From assembly GCA_019510305.1 (NCBI GenBank), contig JAEKKN010000025.1:1-64000 (forward strand): DNA of 64,000 nt. The letters are read 5' to 3'. Shown here in pieces: positions 1 to 8,320 of the stretch (the first letter of the stretch is position 1; every line of letters begins with the position of its first letter). The notes under the pieces are model-generated. The model did not search any database, had not been told where the DNA came from, and worked only from the letters and a program-made list of their open reading frames with translations. Position numbers and translations under genes: made by a program. This DNA comes from Microbacterium sp. GTDB lineage: Bacteria > Actinomycetota > Actinomycetes > Actinomycetales > Microbacteriaceae.

Positions 1-1
1 C

Positions 2-703
2 GCGGGTTTCCTCGACAGCGACGTCGTCGTGGCGAACTGGCCCATGCTCGACTACCTCGACGGCTCGATCATCGACGATGCGGATGCCGAGACCCACCTC
101 TCGGGGGTCAAGGAGCTCGCCCGCTCGTACGTCTACTGGCTGCAGACCGAGGCGCCCCGCCCCGACGGCGGAACCGGATTCCCGGGTCTCCGTCTGCGGC
201 CGGACGTCGCAGGCACCGACGACGGCTTCGCACAGGCTCCGTACATCCGCGAGTCCCGTCGCATCGTCGCCCGCCGCACGATCGTCGAGCAGGACATCTC
301 GGTGCGACTGCGGGGGCACGGGGGACCTGCGACCTTCGACGACACCGTCGGCGTCGGCATGTACCGCATCGACATCCACCCCTCCACCGGCGGCGACAAC
401 TACATCGACGTCGAATGCGCGCCCTTCGAGATCCCGCTCGGCGCGCTGATCCCCGTGCGGATGCGCAACCTGCTGCCCGCCGCGAAGAACATCGGCACGA
501 CCCACATCACGAACGGCGCCTACCGGTTGCACCCCGTCGAGTGGAACATCGGCGAATCGGCCGGCGAGCTCGCGGCGTTCTGCGCCGAGCGCTCGCTCGA
601 ACCCGCACAGGTCGCCGCCGGCGACGCGCTCGTCGCCGCATTCCAGTCCCGCCTCATCGAGGCGGGCATCGAGATCCACTGGCCCGAGATCATCGGCTAC
701 TAG
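2..703 (+). CDS. FAD-dependent oxidoreductase, C-terminal part (cut by window edge)
   Basis: The reading frame is open from base 2, so the start lies upstream of the window; the GTG at 29 is internal. The visible 233 residues match the C-terminal half of the FAD_oxidored-type (PF12831) flavoproteins often found beside sugar ABC transporters. The recognisable block is the late cofactor-binding stretch around NLLPAAKNIGTTH, followed by HPVEWNIGESAGELAAF. The N-terminal Rossmann GxGxxG motif must be outside. It lies 13 bases before the ABC substrate-binding protein gene, on the same strand, so the two are probably co-transcribed. The substrate is unknown; the context suggests oxidation of a sugar or sugar acid linked to L-fucose use. 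The family call is fairly secure, the role is not. Confidence 0.8.
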   Translation, partial: AGFLDSDVVVANWPMLDYLDGSIIDDADAETHLSGVKELARSYVYWLQTEAPRPDGGTGFPGLRLRPDVAGTDDGFAQAPYIRESRRIVARRTIVEQDISVRLRGHGGPATFDDTVGVGMYRIDIHPSTGGDNYIDVECAPFEIPLGALIPVRMRNLLPAAKNIGTTHITNGAYRLHPVEWNIGESAGELAAFCAERSLEPAQVAAGDALVAAFQSRLIEAGIEIHWPEIIGY

Positions 704-716
704 AGAAGAGAAGAGC

Positions 717-1991
717 ATGACATCAGCAAAGAAGCTGGGCGCGGCGGCTGTGGTCGCCGTCATGGGCCTGGCGCTGGCGGGGTGCGCAGCATCCGCACCT
801 GAACCCGTCGAGACCACAGCCGCACCGGGCAGCGTCGATCTGCGCATGTCGGTGTGGACTTCGAACGAAGATCAACTCGCGCTGTTCGACGAGATCGCCG
901 ACGCGTATAAGGCCGACCACCCCGAGATCGGGGAGATCACCTACGAGTCGCTCCCGTTCGCCGACTACAACACCACACTGACCACGCAGATCGCGGGCGG
1001 CAACGCACCCGATCTGGCGTGGATGGGCGACCTGTCGCGTGACCTCATCGACGCCGACGCGCTCGTTCCGCTGACCGACGCGCTGAAGGGCACGAAGGGC
1101 TGGGGCTACGACGACCTGCTCGGCAGCGTCACTGCAGAGTTCAGTGCGGATGACGAGCTGTACGCCTACCCGTTCTCGAACTCGCCCTTCGCTCTCTACG
1201 TCAACAAAGACCTCTTGGCGCAGGCCGGCGTCGCTCTCGACGACGAGGTCACGTGGGACGAGGTCAGCGAACTGGGAGCCGCCGTGCACCAGACCACGGG
1301 CAAGGCCGGGTTCGTGATCCGCGACTTCGACTACGCGAACTGGGGCCAGCTCGCCACGGTGTGGGCAGGCTGGGGCGCGAGCGCCTGGAGCGCCGACGGC
1401 AAGACCTGCACGATGGACAGCCCCGAGATGGTCGACGCGTTCACGTTCCTGCATGACGCCGCCTTCGCCGACCAGTCCATGCCCGGTCCGGGCACGACGG
1501 CCGACTTCTTCGCGGGGGACGCCGCGTTCACCGTGGCGCAGGTCTCGCGTGCGGCGCTGCTCGACGGGTCGTTCGCCTACGACGTCGTCCCGTTGCCTAG
1601 CGGCCCGGAGGGCGACTACTCGGTGATCGGGCAGGCAGGGGTGGGCGTGCTCTCCTCGAGCTCTCACGTGCAGGAGGCGACGGACTTCCTCGCCTTCCTC
1701 ACCGACCCCGAGAACGCCGAGAAGCTCGCGCAGTACTTCCCGCCGCCCCGCGAATCCCTGCTCACGGGCGACAAGCTCGCCGAGAACAACCCGAAGCTCT
1801 CCGCCGATCAGCTGCAGACCGTCGTGGTCGACCAGCTGCCCGACGCGGTGACCCTCCCGAACCACACCGGCCCCGCCGAGATCAAGGCGGCGGGCAAGAC
1901 CGCCCTCGACGCGATGTGGACGGCGGATGCCGATGTGAAGGCCGTGCTCGGCGCAACCTGCGACGCCCTCACGCCGCTGCTGTCGAAGTGA
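717..1991 (+). CDS. Sugar ABC transporter substrate-binding lipoprotein
   Basis: Extracellular solute-binding protein of family 1 (MalE-like), 424 residues. It has a lipoprotein signal peptide with lipobox LAGC and predicted acylated Cys23. The mature part starts with an acidic/Pro linker followed by the typical LRMSVWTSNEDQ strand. The ATG at 717 follows a purine-rich GAGAAGAG stretch. The stop overlaps the GTG start of the first permease (GTGA), so the genes are translationally coupled. With the two permeases it forms a CUT1 importer; no ATPase gene is present, so a shared MsiK-type ATPase is expected. Because the catabolic genes downstream are for L-fucose, fucose or a fucosylated oligosaccharide is the likely ligand, but ligand identity is inference only. 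Confidence 0.9.
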   Translation: MTSAKKLGAAAVVAVMGLALAGCAASAPEPVETTAAPGSVDLRMSVWTSNEDQLALFDEIADAYKADHPEIGEITYESLPFADYNTTLTTQIAGGNAPDLAWMGDLSRDLIDADALVPLTDALKGTKGWGYDDLLGSVTAEFSADDELYAYPFSNSPFALYVNKDLLAQAGVALDDEVTWDEVSELGAAVHQTTGKAGFVIRDFDYANWGQLATVWAGWGASAWSADGKTCTMDSPEMVDAFTFLHDAAFADQSMPGPGTTADFFAGDAAFTVAQVSRAALLDGSFAYDVVPLPSGPEGDYSVIGQAGVGVLSSSSHVQEATDFLAFLTDPENAEKLAQYFPPPRESLLTGDKLAENNPKLSADQLQTVVVDQLPDAVTLPNHTGPAEIKAAGKTALDAMWTADADVKAVLGATCDALTPLLSK

Positions 1992-2935
1992 CCGCTGTCG
2001 AGACCGTCGTCGAGTCCCGGGGCGCGCAGGCGCCCCGGGACCCGCACCGCCCGTTCTGGACGACGAGGCGGCGCGACCAGCTCACGGGCTACCTCTTCAT
2101 CGCGCCCCAGCTCGTCGGGGTCGTGCTCTTCGTGCTCGTGCCCGTCGGACTGGGCATCTGGTACAGCCTGAACGAGTGGAACATCTTCCGAGGCGAGCTC
2201 ACCTTCGTCGGCGGCGACAACTACGCCGCGCTCTTCAGCGACCCGCAGCTTCCTGCGGTGCTGGGCGCGACCGCGATCTTCTCGATCGGCATCGTCGTGC
2301 TGAACATCGCGCTGGGTCTCGGCCTCGCGGTGCTGCTGAACCGGCGGTTCCGCGGGGTGACGTTCTTCCGCACGGTGTTCTTCTCGCCGGTCGTCGTCTC
2401 GGTCGTGGCCTGGACGCTCGTGTGGGGATTCCTCCTGCAGGACAACGGCGGCATCAACGCGCTGCTCGCGGTGTTCGGCATCGACGGACCCAACTGGCTG
2501 CTGTCGGGCGACACCGCGATGATCTCGGTGATCGTCACGCAGGTCATCCGAAGCGTCGGCGTGAACATGGTGCTCTTCCTCGCAGCTCTCCAGGGCGTAC
2601 CGTCCGAGCTCTACGAGGCGGCGCGCATCGACGGCGCGGGCTCAGGGCGCATCTTCTTCCGCATCACGCTGCCGCTGATCTCTCCCACGCTCATGCTCAC
2701 TGCCGTGATCACGATCGTCGGGGCGCTGCAGGCCTTCGCGAACGTGGCCGTGCTGACCGGAGGGGGCCCGGGGCTCTCGACCACGGTGCTCGTCTACTAC
2801 GTGTTCCAGCAGGCGTTCGAGTTCAACGACATCGGCTACGGATCGACACTCGCGCTCATGCTGCTGACGTTCGTGATGCTGCTCACGCTGCTGCAGTGGC
2901 AACTGCGACGGAAGTGGGTGTTCTATGAAGACTGA
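1988..2935 (+). CDS. Sugar ABC transporter permease (MalF/UgpA type)
   Basis: Binding-protein-dependent transport membrane component, 315 residues from the GTG at 1988. That start gives a 4-base GTGA overlap with the binding-protein stop and is preferred over upstream in-frame starts inside that gene. Six membrane spans are apparent, beginning LTGYLFIAPQLVGVVLF. The EAA loop that contacts the ATPase is visible as EAARIDGAGSGRIFFRITLP. The 3' end overlaps the next permease by 11 bases. It forms the membrane channel with the protein encoded at 2925. Confidence 0.92.
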   Translation: MTAVETVVESRGAQAPRDPHRPFWTTRRRDQLTGYLFIAPQLVGVVLFVLVPVGLGIWYSLNEWNIFRGELTFVGGDNYAALFSDPQLPAVLGATAIFSIGIVVLNIALGLGLAVLLNRRFRGVTFFRTVFFSPVVVSVVAWTLVWGFLLQDNGGINALLAVFGIDGPNWLLSGDTAMISVIVTQVIRSVGVNMVLFLAALQGVPSELYEAARIDGAGSGRIFFRITLPLISPTLMLTAVITIVGALQAFANVAVLTGGGPGLSTTVLVYYVFQQAFEFNDIGYGSTLALMLLTFVMLLTLLQWQLRRKWVFYED

Positions 2936-3785
2936 GAGCAGACGGATGACGGGGAGCCACCGCATCCGCCAGGTGATCCTGATCGCGGCCCTGATCGTGC
3001 TCGCCGTGCCGTTCGCGGTGCCGACCATCTGGATGATCACGTCGTCGTTCAAGCCGCTGGCCGAGATCTTCCGCTCGCCGCCCGCCCTGTTCGCCGAGAA
3101 CCCGACGTTCGCGGCCTACGCCGAGGCGTTCGCGTTCCAGCCCTTCGCGAGGCAGTACTTCAACAGCGTGTACATCGCGGTCATCGTCACGGCGATCGTC
3201 ATGATCGTGTCGAGCCTGGCCGGCTACGCCTTCGCCCGCATCCGCTTCCGCGGGGCGAACGCGCTCTTCCTCGTGGTGCTCGTGGGGCTGCTCGTCCCCG
3301 GCGAGGTGACCATCGTGCCGCTGTTCCAGATGTTCAAGCAGTGGGGGATGATCAACACCCACTGGCCGCTGATCCTCGTCACCGCGCTCGCGGCGCCGTG
3401 CGTGCTCGCGACGTTCATCATGCGGCAGTTCTTCCTGTCGCTGCCCGTCGAGCTGGAGGAGGCGGCGCGCATCGACGGACTCGGCAGGCCCGCGATCTGG
3501 TGGCGGATCTGCCTGCCGCTGTCCAAGCCCGCCCTGTCGGCCGTCGCGATCCTCACGTTCCTGGCGTCGTGGAACCTGTATCTCGAGCCGACCGTGTATC
3601 TGACCTCGCCCGAGCTGTTCACCCTGCCCCAGGCGCTCACCCGCTACACCGACGCCTACGGCGGGCAGATGTGGAACACGCAGCTCGCGGCCGCGACCAT
3701 GACAGTAGTGCCGATGCTGATCGTGTTCATCGTGGCCCAGCGGCAGTTCGTCGAGGGTCTGGCCCACTCGGGTCTGAAGGGCTGA
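2925..3785 (+). CDS. Sugar ABC transporter permease (MalG/UgpE type)
   Basis: Second membrane component, 286 residues. The N-terminal span begins around VILIAALIVLAVPFAVPT, and WMITSSFKP is typical of the MalG branch. The EAA loop reads EEAARIDGLGRPAIWWRICLP, and the protein ends GLAHSGLKG, the usual C-terminus of this family. Its start overlaps the preceding permease by 11 bases. It is the last gene of the transporter operon; no simple terminator follows directly, but the palindromic array beginning at 3821 could fold in RNA and serve as one. Confidence 0.92.
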   Translation: MKTESRRMTGSHRIRQVILIAALIVLAVPFAVPTIWMITSSFKPLAEIFRSPPALFAENPTFAAYAEAFAFQPFARQYFNSVYIAVIVTAIVMIVSSLAGYAFARIRFRGANALFLVVLVGLLVPGEVTIVPLFQMFKQWGMINTHWPLILVTALAAPCVLATFIMRQFFLSLPVELEEAARIDGLGRPAIWWRICLPLSKPALSAVAILTFLASWNLYLEPTVYLTSPELFTLPQALTRYTDAYGGQMWNTQLAAATMTVVPMLIVFIVAQRQFVEGLAHSGLKG

Positions 3786-3820
3786 TCGGGTCGGTCCCGC
3801 GCCGGGTTCCCACAAAGCCG

Positions 3821-3962
3821 TTCCGGTCGCAGTTCATGCCGCCGCAGCATCCGCTCGCCACACTCCGGTCGCAGTTGGTGCCGTCGGATGCGTCGTCACG
3901 CGGCATCAACTGCGCCCGGAACGGACCGAAAGATCGAGCGGCGGCAGTAACTGCGACCGGAA
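3821..3962. repeat. Four-unit palindromic array, left copy (+,+,-,- arrangement)
   Basis: Four copies of a unit of about 20 bases with core CCGGTCGCAGTT lie at 3821-3840 (+), 3864-3882 (+), 3902-3921 (-) and 3943-3962 (-). The outer two are perfect reverse complements over 14 bases and the inner two pair with two mismatches, so the array can fold as one long nested hairpin. Unit spacing is close to 41 bases, about four helical turns. A second array with the same order and spacing lies at 5022-5164 on the other side of the gene at 3992-4960. Confidence 0.85.
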
Positions 3963-3991
3963 CGCGGCAACAGGGGAGCGCTGCTTCCGGT

Positions 3992-4960
3992 TCAGGCGCG
4001 AAGCGCCCGGCGGACGCGGTCGATCATGACGTCGGGCCTGGCGAAGAGGTCGCTCGTGATCTCGATGACGACCCAGCCCGCGGCGCGGAGGGCGGCGATG
4101 CGTTCGACATCCGCGGCATAGCGGGAGTGGTGGAGGACGCTCTGGTACTCGATCGCGATCTTCTGCTCGGGGTAGGCCAGATCGACGCAGCCGAGGAAGC
4201 GTCCGCTCGAGTCGTAGACGTCGTGGTTTAGCGAGGGCTCCGGAAGACCAGCGGCGATGAGGTGGAAACGGATCATCGATTCGCGCGGGGACCAGGAGTC
4301 TTCACGGATCAGTTCCACAGCCTCGCGCAGACGAGCGATTCCCGTGCGTCGCCCCGCAGAGATCGCGGCTCTCAACTCGTCGACCGTGGCGAGAGGACGT
4401 CTGCCGACGTCGCGTCGACCCGGCCCTGATCGCCAGACACGGCAGAAGAAGTCGCCGAGCGCGACAAGATCGAGCACGCTCCAGGCTCCGAGTTGCGCCC
4501 ACGCGGTGGCTGTCGAGGCGAGGCGGATGCCGTCGCGATTCGCGATGCGGGTGTTCAGCGGATTCGCCCGATGCGCCGTTACGCCGTTGGCCCGGACGAG
4601 TGTGCCGCGGCCGAGAGTGGCGACGTGCACGGGGAGCTCCATGCCATCGACGGGACCAGTTCGGTCTATGACGAGCGGGAGCGGGCCTCCGTACAGGGCG
4701 ACCGCGCTCTCATGGCTGAGGAACTGGTCATCTCGCAGACGCGGAACATACCTTCTCGCACGGATCCGCCTCGCGGCGGCCTGCCTCTCGAACGGATCGA
4801 GTGCGCTGAGATCCGCTGCGACCGTTGTGGAGCGCACGCCGCGAAAGGGGGTCTCGAGATCCGAGCGCCGAAGGCGCCCGCTGCTCGCTCCGGCGCGCAG
4901 CGCATCTTGCACGCTGAAGCGTCTTCCGAGCTCCGCGGGCAGGGGGCGTGGATTTCCCAT
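3992..4960 (-). CDS. AbiEi-like N-terminal domain plus DUF559/Vsr-type nuclease-like domain
   Basis: 322 residues. The N-terminus (ELGRRFSVQDALRAG, then RLRRSDLETPFRGVRS) resembles the winged-helix 'AbiEi antitoxin' start of many actinobacterial proteins. The C-terminal hundred residues carry the DUF559 / very-short-patch-repair-like pattern: E in RESMIRFHL, then GCVDLAYPEQKIAIEYQ with the D and E-Y-Q positions of a PD-(D/E)XK fold, then RIAALRAAGW and ITSDLF. A toxin partner is not visible. A TGGACA / TGTGAT pair with a 19-base spacer lies upstream on its strand. The gene sits alone, opposite to the transporter operon, between two matching palindromic arrays. Similar proteins are common in Microbacteriaceae and their function is not established; nuclease activity is inferred from the fold pattern. 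Confidence 0.75.
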   Translation of the reverse strand: MGNPRPLPAELGRRFSVQDALRAGASSGRLRRSDLETPFRGVRSTTVAADLSALDPFERQAAARRIRARRYVPRLRDDQFLSHESAVALYGGPLPLVIDRTGPVDGMELPVHVATLGRGTLVRANGVTAHRANPLNTRIANRDGIRLASTATAWAQLGAWSVLDLVALGDFFCRVWRSGPGRRDVGRRPLATVDELRAAISAGRRTGIARLREAVELIREDSWSPRESMIRFHLIAAGLPEPSLNHDVYDSSGRFLGCVDLAYPEQKIAIEYQSVLHHSRYAADVERIAALRAAGWVVIEITSDLFARPDVMIDRVRRALRA

Positions 4961-5021
4961 GGCTCAACCGTCGCATCACACGTGGATGTTCGCGGAAGTT
5001 GTCCACAGGTGGGGGGCGTCG

Positions 5022-5164
5022 TTCCGGTCGCAGTTGGTGTCGCTGCGGCAGCCGTATGCCTTGCTCCGGGCGCAGTTGGTGTCGCTCCGCCGCCGATCGA
5101 GCGGCACGAACTGCACCCGGAACACCGAGTCCGAGCGCGCTGACGGCAACAACTGCGACCGGAA
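5022..5164. repeat. Four-unit palindromic array, right copy (+,+,-,- arrangement)
   Basis: Units with core CCGGTCGCAGTT lie at 5022-5041 (+), 5065-5083 (+, one core change), 5102-5121 (-) and 5145-5164 (-). Order and spacing repeat those of the array at 3821-3962, while the sequence between units differs. The region between the gene start at 4960 and the next gene end at 5278 (317 bases) holds only this array, the upstream promoter-like sequence and the hexanucleotide run that follows. Confidence 0.85.
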
Positions 5165-5202
5165 GCGGAAGCGGAAGCGGAAGCGGAAGCGGAAGCGGAG
5201 GC
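5161..5202. repeat. Tandem hexanucleotide repeat (GGAAGC)6 plus one variant
   Basis: Six perfect GGAAGC units from 5161 to 5196 are followed by one GGAGGC unit. The run starts inside the last unit of the palindromic array, whose final bases GGAA form the first half-unit. It is non-coding on either strand as far as I can tell. Copy number is expected to vary between strains by slippage. Confidence 0.9.
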
Positions 5203-5277
5203 GGGCCGGCGCGAGCGACGCGGAGCGGCCGACCGGGATGTTTCGCGACGGGAGCGAGCCCGCGGAACCGAAGCCGG

Positions 5278-6030
5278 CTACTCGGGGCGCAGACGCAGCT
5301 GCGCCATACCGCCGTCGACCTCGATGAAGGTTCCGGTCGTGGAACCTGCGGCAGGGGAGACGAGGTAGGCCACAGCGGCGGCGACCTCGTCGGGGCTGAC
5401 CAGACGTCCGTGCGGCTGCCGGGCCTCGAGGGCGGCGCGCTCGGCTGCGGGGTCGGATGCTGCATCCAGCAGGCGTCCGACCCAGGGCGTGTCTGCGGTG
5501 CCGGGGTTGACCGCGTTCACCCGGATGCCTTCGCGCAAGTGGTCGGTCGCCATCGCGCGCGTCAGGGCCGAGACCGCGCCCTTCGACGCCGAGTACAGCG
5601 CGCGCTGGGGGAGGCCGGTGGTCGACGCGATGGACGCCGTGTTGCAGACGGATGCCGCGGGTGACCGCCGCAGCCAGGGGAGCGCTGCGGAGGTCACCCG
5701 CGCGATGCCGGTGACATTGATCGACAGCACGCGCGCCCACTCGTCGTCGTCGTTCGCGGAGATGTCGCCCTGCGCGCCGACGCCGGCGTTGTTCACGACG
5801 ATGTCGATGCGTCCGAACCGCTCGGCGACAGCCGCGACCGCGGCGTCGACCGAGGCGCGGTCCGAGACGTCGGCGGTGAACGCTGCGAACCCGGCATCCG
5901 CCCCCGAGATGTCGCGGTCGAGAACCGCGATCCGCGCACCGTCGGCTTGCAGGCGACGCGCGATGGCGGCGCCGATGCCGGATGCTCCACCGGTGACGAT
6001 CGCGACGAGCCCGTCGAGTCCTGCGCTCAC
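5278..6030 (-). CDS. SDR-family 2-keto-3-deoxy-L-fuconate dehydrogenase
   Basis: Short-chain dehydrogenase of 250 residues. The NAD(P) motif TGGASGIG is near the N-terminus, NNAGVG follows in the middle, and the catalytic Ser and YSASK occur in the TASIAS...YSASKGAV region. It would oxidise 2-keto-3-deoxy-L-fuconate to the 2,4-diketo acid in the non-phosphorylative L-fucose pathway; this role comes from its neighbours L-fuconate dehydratase and an FAH-family hydrolase. I chose the GTG at 6030 rather than the in-frame ATG at 6045, because AGGAG lies five bases upstream of the GTG and the GTG overlaps the hydrolase stop as GTGA. It is second in a two-gene minus-strand operon. Confidence 0.85.
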   Translation of the reverse strand: MSAGLDGLVAIVTGGASGIGAAIARRLQADGARIAVLDRDISGADAGFAAFTADVSDRASVDAAVAAVAERFGRIDIVVNNAGVGAQGDISANDDDEWARVLSINVTGIARVTSAALPWLRRSPAASVCNTASIASTTGLPQRALYSASKGAVSALTRAMATDHLREGIRVNAVNPGTADTPWVGRLLDAASDPAAERAALEARQPHGRLVSPDEVAAAVAYLVSPAAGSTTGTFIEVDGGMAQLRLRPE

Positions 6031-6887
6031 TGCTGCTCCTTCCACGCCACGAACTCCTGCCGCTGATGGCCGAGTCCTTCGATCTCGATGTCGACGACGT
6101 CTCCGGCCGCCAGGTACGGGAACTTCCCGCCGAACGCGACGCCCTGCGGAGTGCCGGTGAGGATGAGGTCGCCGGGCTCGAGGGTCACGTACTGCGACAG
6201 ATGGTGCACGATCTCGCGCACGTCGAAGATCATGTCGTTCGTGTTCGAGTCCTGGCGGGGCTCGCCGTTGACCCAGCTGCGCAGGCGCAGATCGGCGGCG
6301 TCGACGTCATCGGGGGTGACGAGCCACGGGCCGGTCGGGTTGAAGCCCGGCGCGATCTTGCCCTTGGACCACTGCCCGCCAGAGACCTCCATCTGGAAGG
6401 AGCGTTCGGATACGTCGTTGGCGACGACGTATCCCGCGATGTGCGCGTCGGCCTCCGACGGCGAATCGAGGTACGCCGCGCGAGCGCCGATCACGATGCC
6501 GAGCTCGACCTCCCAGTCGGTCTTCTCGCTGCCGCGCGGGATCGTCACGGCGTCGTTCGGGCCGACGACCGTGTTGGGGGTCTTCAGGAACAGGATCGGC
6601 ACGGTCGGCGGTTCCGCGCCGGACTCGCGGGCGTGAGCGGCGTAGTTCTGCCCGATGCAGATGACCGCGCTCGGGCGTGCGATCGGGGCGCCGATGCGCA
6701 TCGCCGAGGCATCGACGACCTCGGGGAGCTCGTCGGCCGCGCGAGCCGCGGCGACGCGGGAGCGGAAGTCGGACGCGAGGAAATCACCGTGGAGATCGGA
6801 TGTCACCGACCGCAGGTCGAGGTGACGATCTCCCTCGACGAGTACGGGGATCTCGGCCCCTGATTCTCCCAATCGTGCGAACTTCAT
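6027..6887 (-). CDS. Fumarylacetoacetate hydrolase family: 2,4-diketo-3-deoxy-L-fuconate hydrolase
   Basis: 286 residues from the ATG at 6887, which has GAGGAG five bases upstream; longer in-frame extensions are rejected for that reason. FAH-domain landmarks are CIGQNYAAHA, the metal-binding DWEVELGIVIG (Glu-x-Glu), YVVANDVSER, and LTGTPQGVAFG near the C-terminus. Known relatives hydrolyse 2,4-diketo-3-deoxy-L-fuconate to pyruvate and L-lactate, the last step of oxidative L-fucose breakdown. The assignment rests on the family plus adjacency to the fuconate dehydratase, transcribed divergently. It is first in the operon with the SDR gene. Confidence 0.85.
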   Translation of the reverse strand: MKFARLGESGAEIPVLVEGDRHLDLRSVTSDLHGDFLASDFRSRVAAARAADELPEVVDASAMRIGAPIARPSAVICIGQNYAAHARESGAEPPTVPILFLKTPNTVVGPNDAVTIPRGSEKTDWEVELGIVIGARAAYLDSPSEADAHIAGYVVANDVSERSFQMEVSGGQWSKGKIAPGFNPTGPWLVTPDDVDAADLRLRSWVNGEPRQDSNTNDMIFDVREIVHHLSQYVTLEPGDLILTGTPQGVAFGGKFPYLAAGDVVDIEIEGLGHQRQEFVAWKEQQ

Positions 6888-6958
6888 GACTCTCCTCGAT
6901 GATTCCGGGGCTTGCGTGACGGTGACGGTCGATTTGCCTACCGCGTGGGCCGGGTTCG

Positions 6959-6992
6959 TTGACAGTATAGACATCCGATGTTTATGCTCCAA
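6959..6992. promoter_or_regulatory. Face-to-face promoters sharing one operator (L-fucose genes)
   Basis: On the plus strand, TTGACA at 6959-6964 and TATGCT at 6983-6988 have an 18-base spacer and face the fuconate dehydratase gene. On the minus strand, TTGGAG (6992-6987) and TATACT (6969-6964) have a 17-base spacer and face the FAH/SDR operon. Both spacers contain ACATCCGATGT (6971-6981), an inverted repeat ACATC-n-GATGT of the kind bound by FadR-type GntR regulators. One bound dimer would silence both directions. The regulator gene is not in the window. Confidence 0.75.
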
Positions 6993-7030
6993 GAGGTCGG
7001 TGCAGGAAAGCCGACTCTGAGAGGAATCCC

Positions 7031-8320
7031 GTGAGCCGCATCGTCGCCCTCGACACCACCGACATCCGCTTCCCGACATCGCTGAGCCTCGACGGCTCCG
7101 ACGCCATGAACCCCGACCCCGACTACTCGGCGGCCTACGCGGTCGTCAGGACCGACGCCGACGACGCCGGTCACGCCTTCGTCTTCACGATCGGACGTGG
7201 GAACGACGTGCAGGTCGCGGCGATCGACGCTCTGGCCGGCCACCTCGTCGGGCGTGAGATCGAGCCGCTGCTCGACGACATGGGCGGCACGTTCCGCGAG
7301 CTCATCCGCGACTCGCAGCTGCGCTGGCTGGGCCCGGAGAAGGGCGTCATGCACATGGCCATCGGCGCCGTCATCAACGCGCTGTGGGACATCAAGGCCA
7401 AGCGCGCGGGGCTCCCGCTCTGGCAGCTGCTGGCTCGTATGACGCCCGAGGAGATCGTGGGTCTCGTCGACTTCCGCTATCTCGGCAACGCGCTCACGCG
7501 CGATGACGCCCTCGCCATCCTGCGCGACGCCGTGCCAGGACGGGCGGAGCGAGAGCAGCAGCTGTTCGCCACCGGTTATCCCGGGTACACCACCAGCCCG
7601 GGGTGGCTCGGCTACTCCGATGAGAAGCTGGAGCGCCTCGCGCGCGAGGCGATGGCCGCGGGCTTCACCCAGATCAAGCTCAAGGTCGGCGCCGACCTGC
7701 ACGACGACATCCGGCGCTTCCGCAAGGCCCGCGAGGTATGCGGACCCGACTTCCCGATCGCGATCGACGCGAACCAGCGTTGGGAGGTCGCCGAGGCGAT
7801 CGACTGGGTGAACGCGCTCGCCGAGTTCCGCCCCGCCTGGGTCGAAGAGCCCACGAGTCCCGATGACATCCTCGGGCATGCGGAGATCGCGCGCGGCATC
7901 GCTCCGATCCGGGTGGCCACCGGCGAGCACGCGCAGAACAGGATGATCTTCAAGCAGCTGCTGCAGGCGAACGCGATCGAGGTGATGCAGATCGACGCCG
8001 TGCGCGTGGCCGGCGTCAACGAGAACATCGCCAACCTGCTGCTCGCCGCGAAATTCGGGGTGCCGGTGTGCCCGCACGCGGGCGGGGTCGGACTCTGCGA
8101 GGCTGTGCAGCACCTGTCGATGTTCGATTTCGTCGCGGTGAGCGGCAGCCGCGAGGGGCGCATGATCGAGTACGTGGATCACCTGCACGAGCACTTCGTC
8201 ACCCCGACCGTGATCCGCGGCGGCTCGTACATGCCGCCGTCCGCCTCGGGAAGCGGCATGGAGATGAAGGCGGACAGCATCGCCGAGTACACCTGGAAGG
8301 GGCAGCATGTCTTCGTCTGA
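7031..8320 (+). CDS. L-fuconate dehydratase
   Basis: Enolase-superfamily (mandelate racemase / muconate lactonizing) protein, 429 residues. It dehydrates L-fuconate to 2-keto-3-deoxy-L-fuconate. Visible marks are the KLKVG catalytic lysine motif (QIKLKVGAD), the metal ligands in AIDANQRW and [21 protein letters not shown] with the catalytic histidine, and the FucD-specific stretch [19 protein letters not shown]. Length fits known fuconate dehydratases (about 425-440). The GTG start has AGAGG seven bases upstream. It is the first gene of the plus-strand half of the fucose module and overlaps the aldo/keto reductase gene by 14 bases. Confidence 0.93.
   Translation: MSRIVALDTTDIRFPTSLSLDGSDAMNPDPDYSAAYAVVRTDADDAGHAFVFTIGRGNDVQVAAIDALAGHLVGREIEPLLDDMGGTFRELIRDSQLRWLGPEKGVMHMAIGAVINALWDIKAKRAGLPLWQLLARMTPEEIVGLVDFRYLGNALTRDDALAILRDAVPGRAEREQQLFATGYPGYTTSPGWLGYSDEKLERLAREAMAAGFTQIKLKVGADLHDDIRRFRKAREVCGPDFPIAIDANQRWEVAEAIDWVNALAEFRPAWVEEPTSPDDILGHAEIARGIAPIRVATGEHAQNRMIFKQLLQANAIEVMQIDAVRVAGVNENIANLLLAAKFGVPVCPHAGGVGLCEAVQHLSMFDFVAVSGSREGRMIEYVDHLHEHFVTPTVIRGGSYMPPSASGSGMEMKADSIAEYTWKGQHVFV

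Noticed and set aside
3992..4960. AbiEii toxin partner for the AbiEi-like protein
   Set aside because: The AbiEi resemblance is limited to the N-terminus; no nucleotidyltransferase toxin gene is adjacent on either side, so a toxin-antitoxin pair is not supported.
4999..5007. TTGTCCACA, a DnaA-box-like sequence (another partial one near 35745)
   Set aside because: Single copies without clustering, AT-rich unwinding region or dnaA/dnaN neighbours; no replication origin.
3821..5202. CRISPR array
   Set aside because: Repeat units occur in both orientations and only four per side, with no cas genes; the pattern is palindromic, not a direct-repeat/spacer array.
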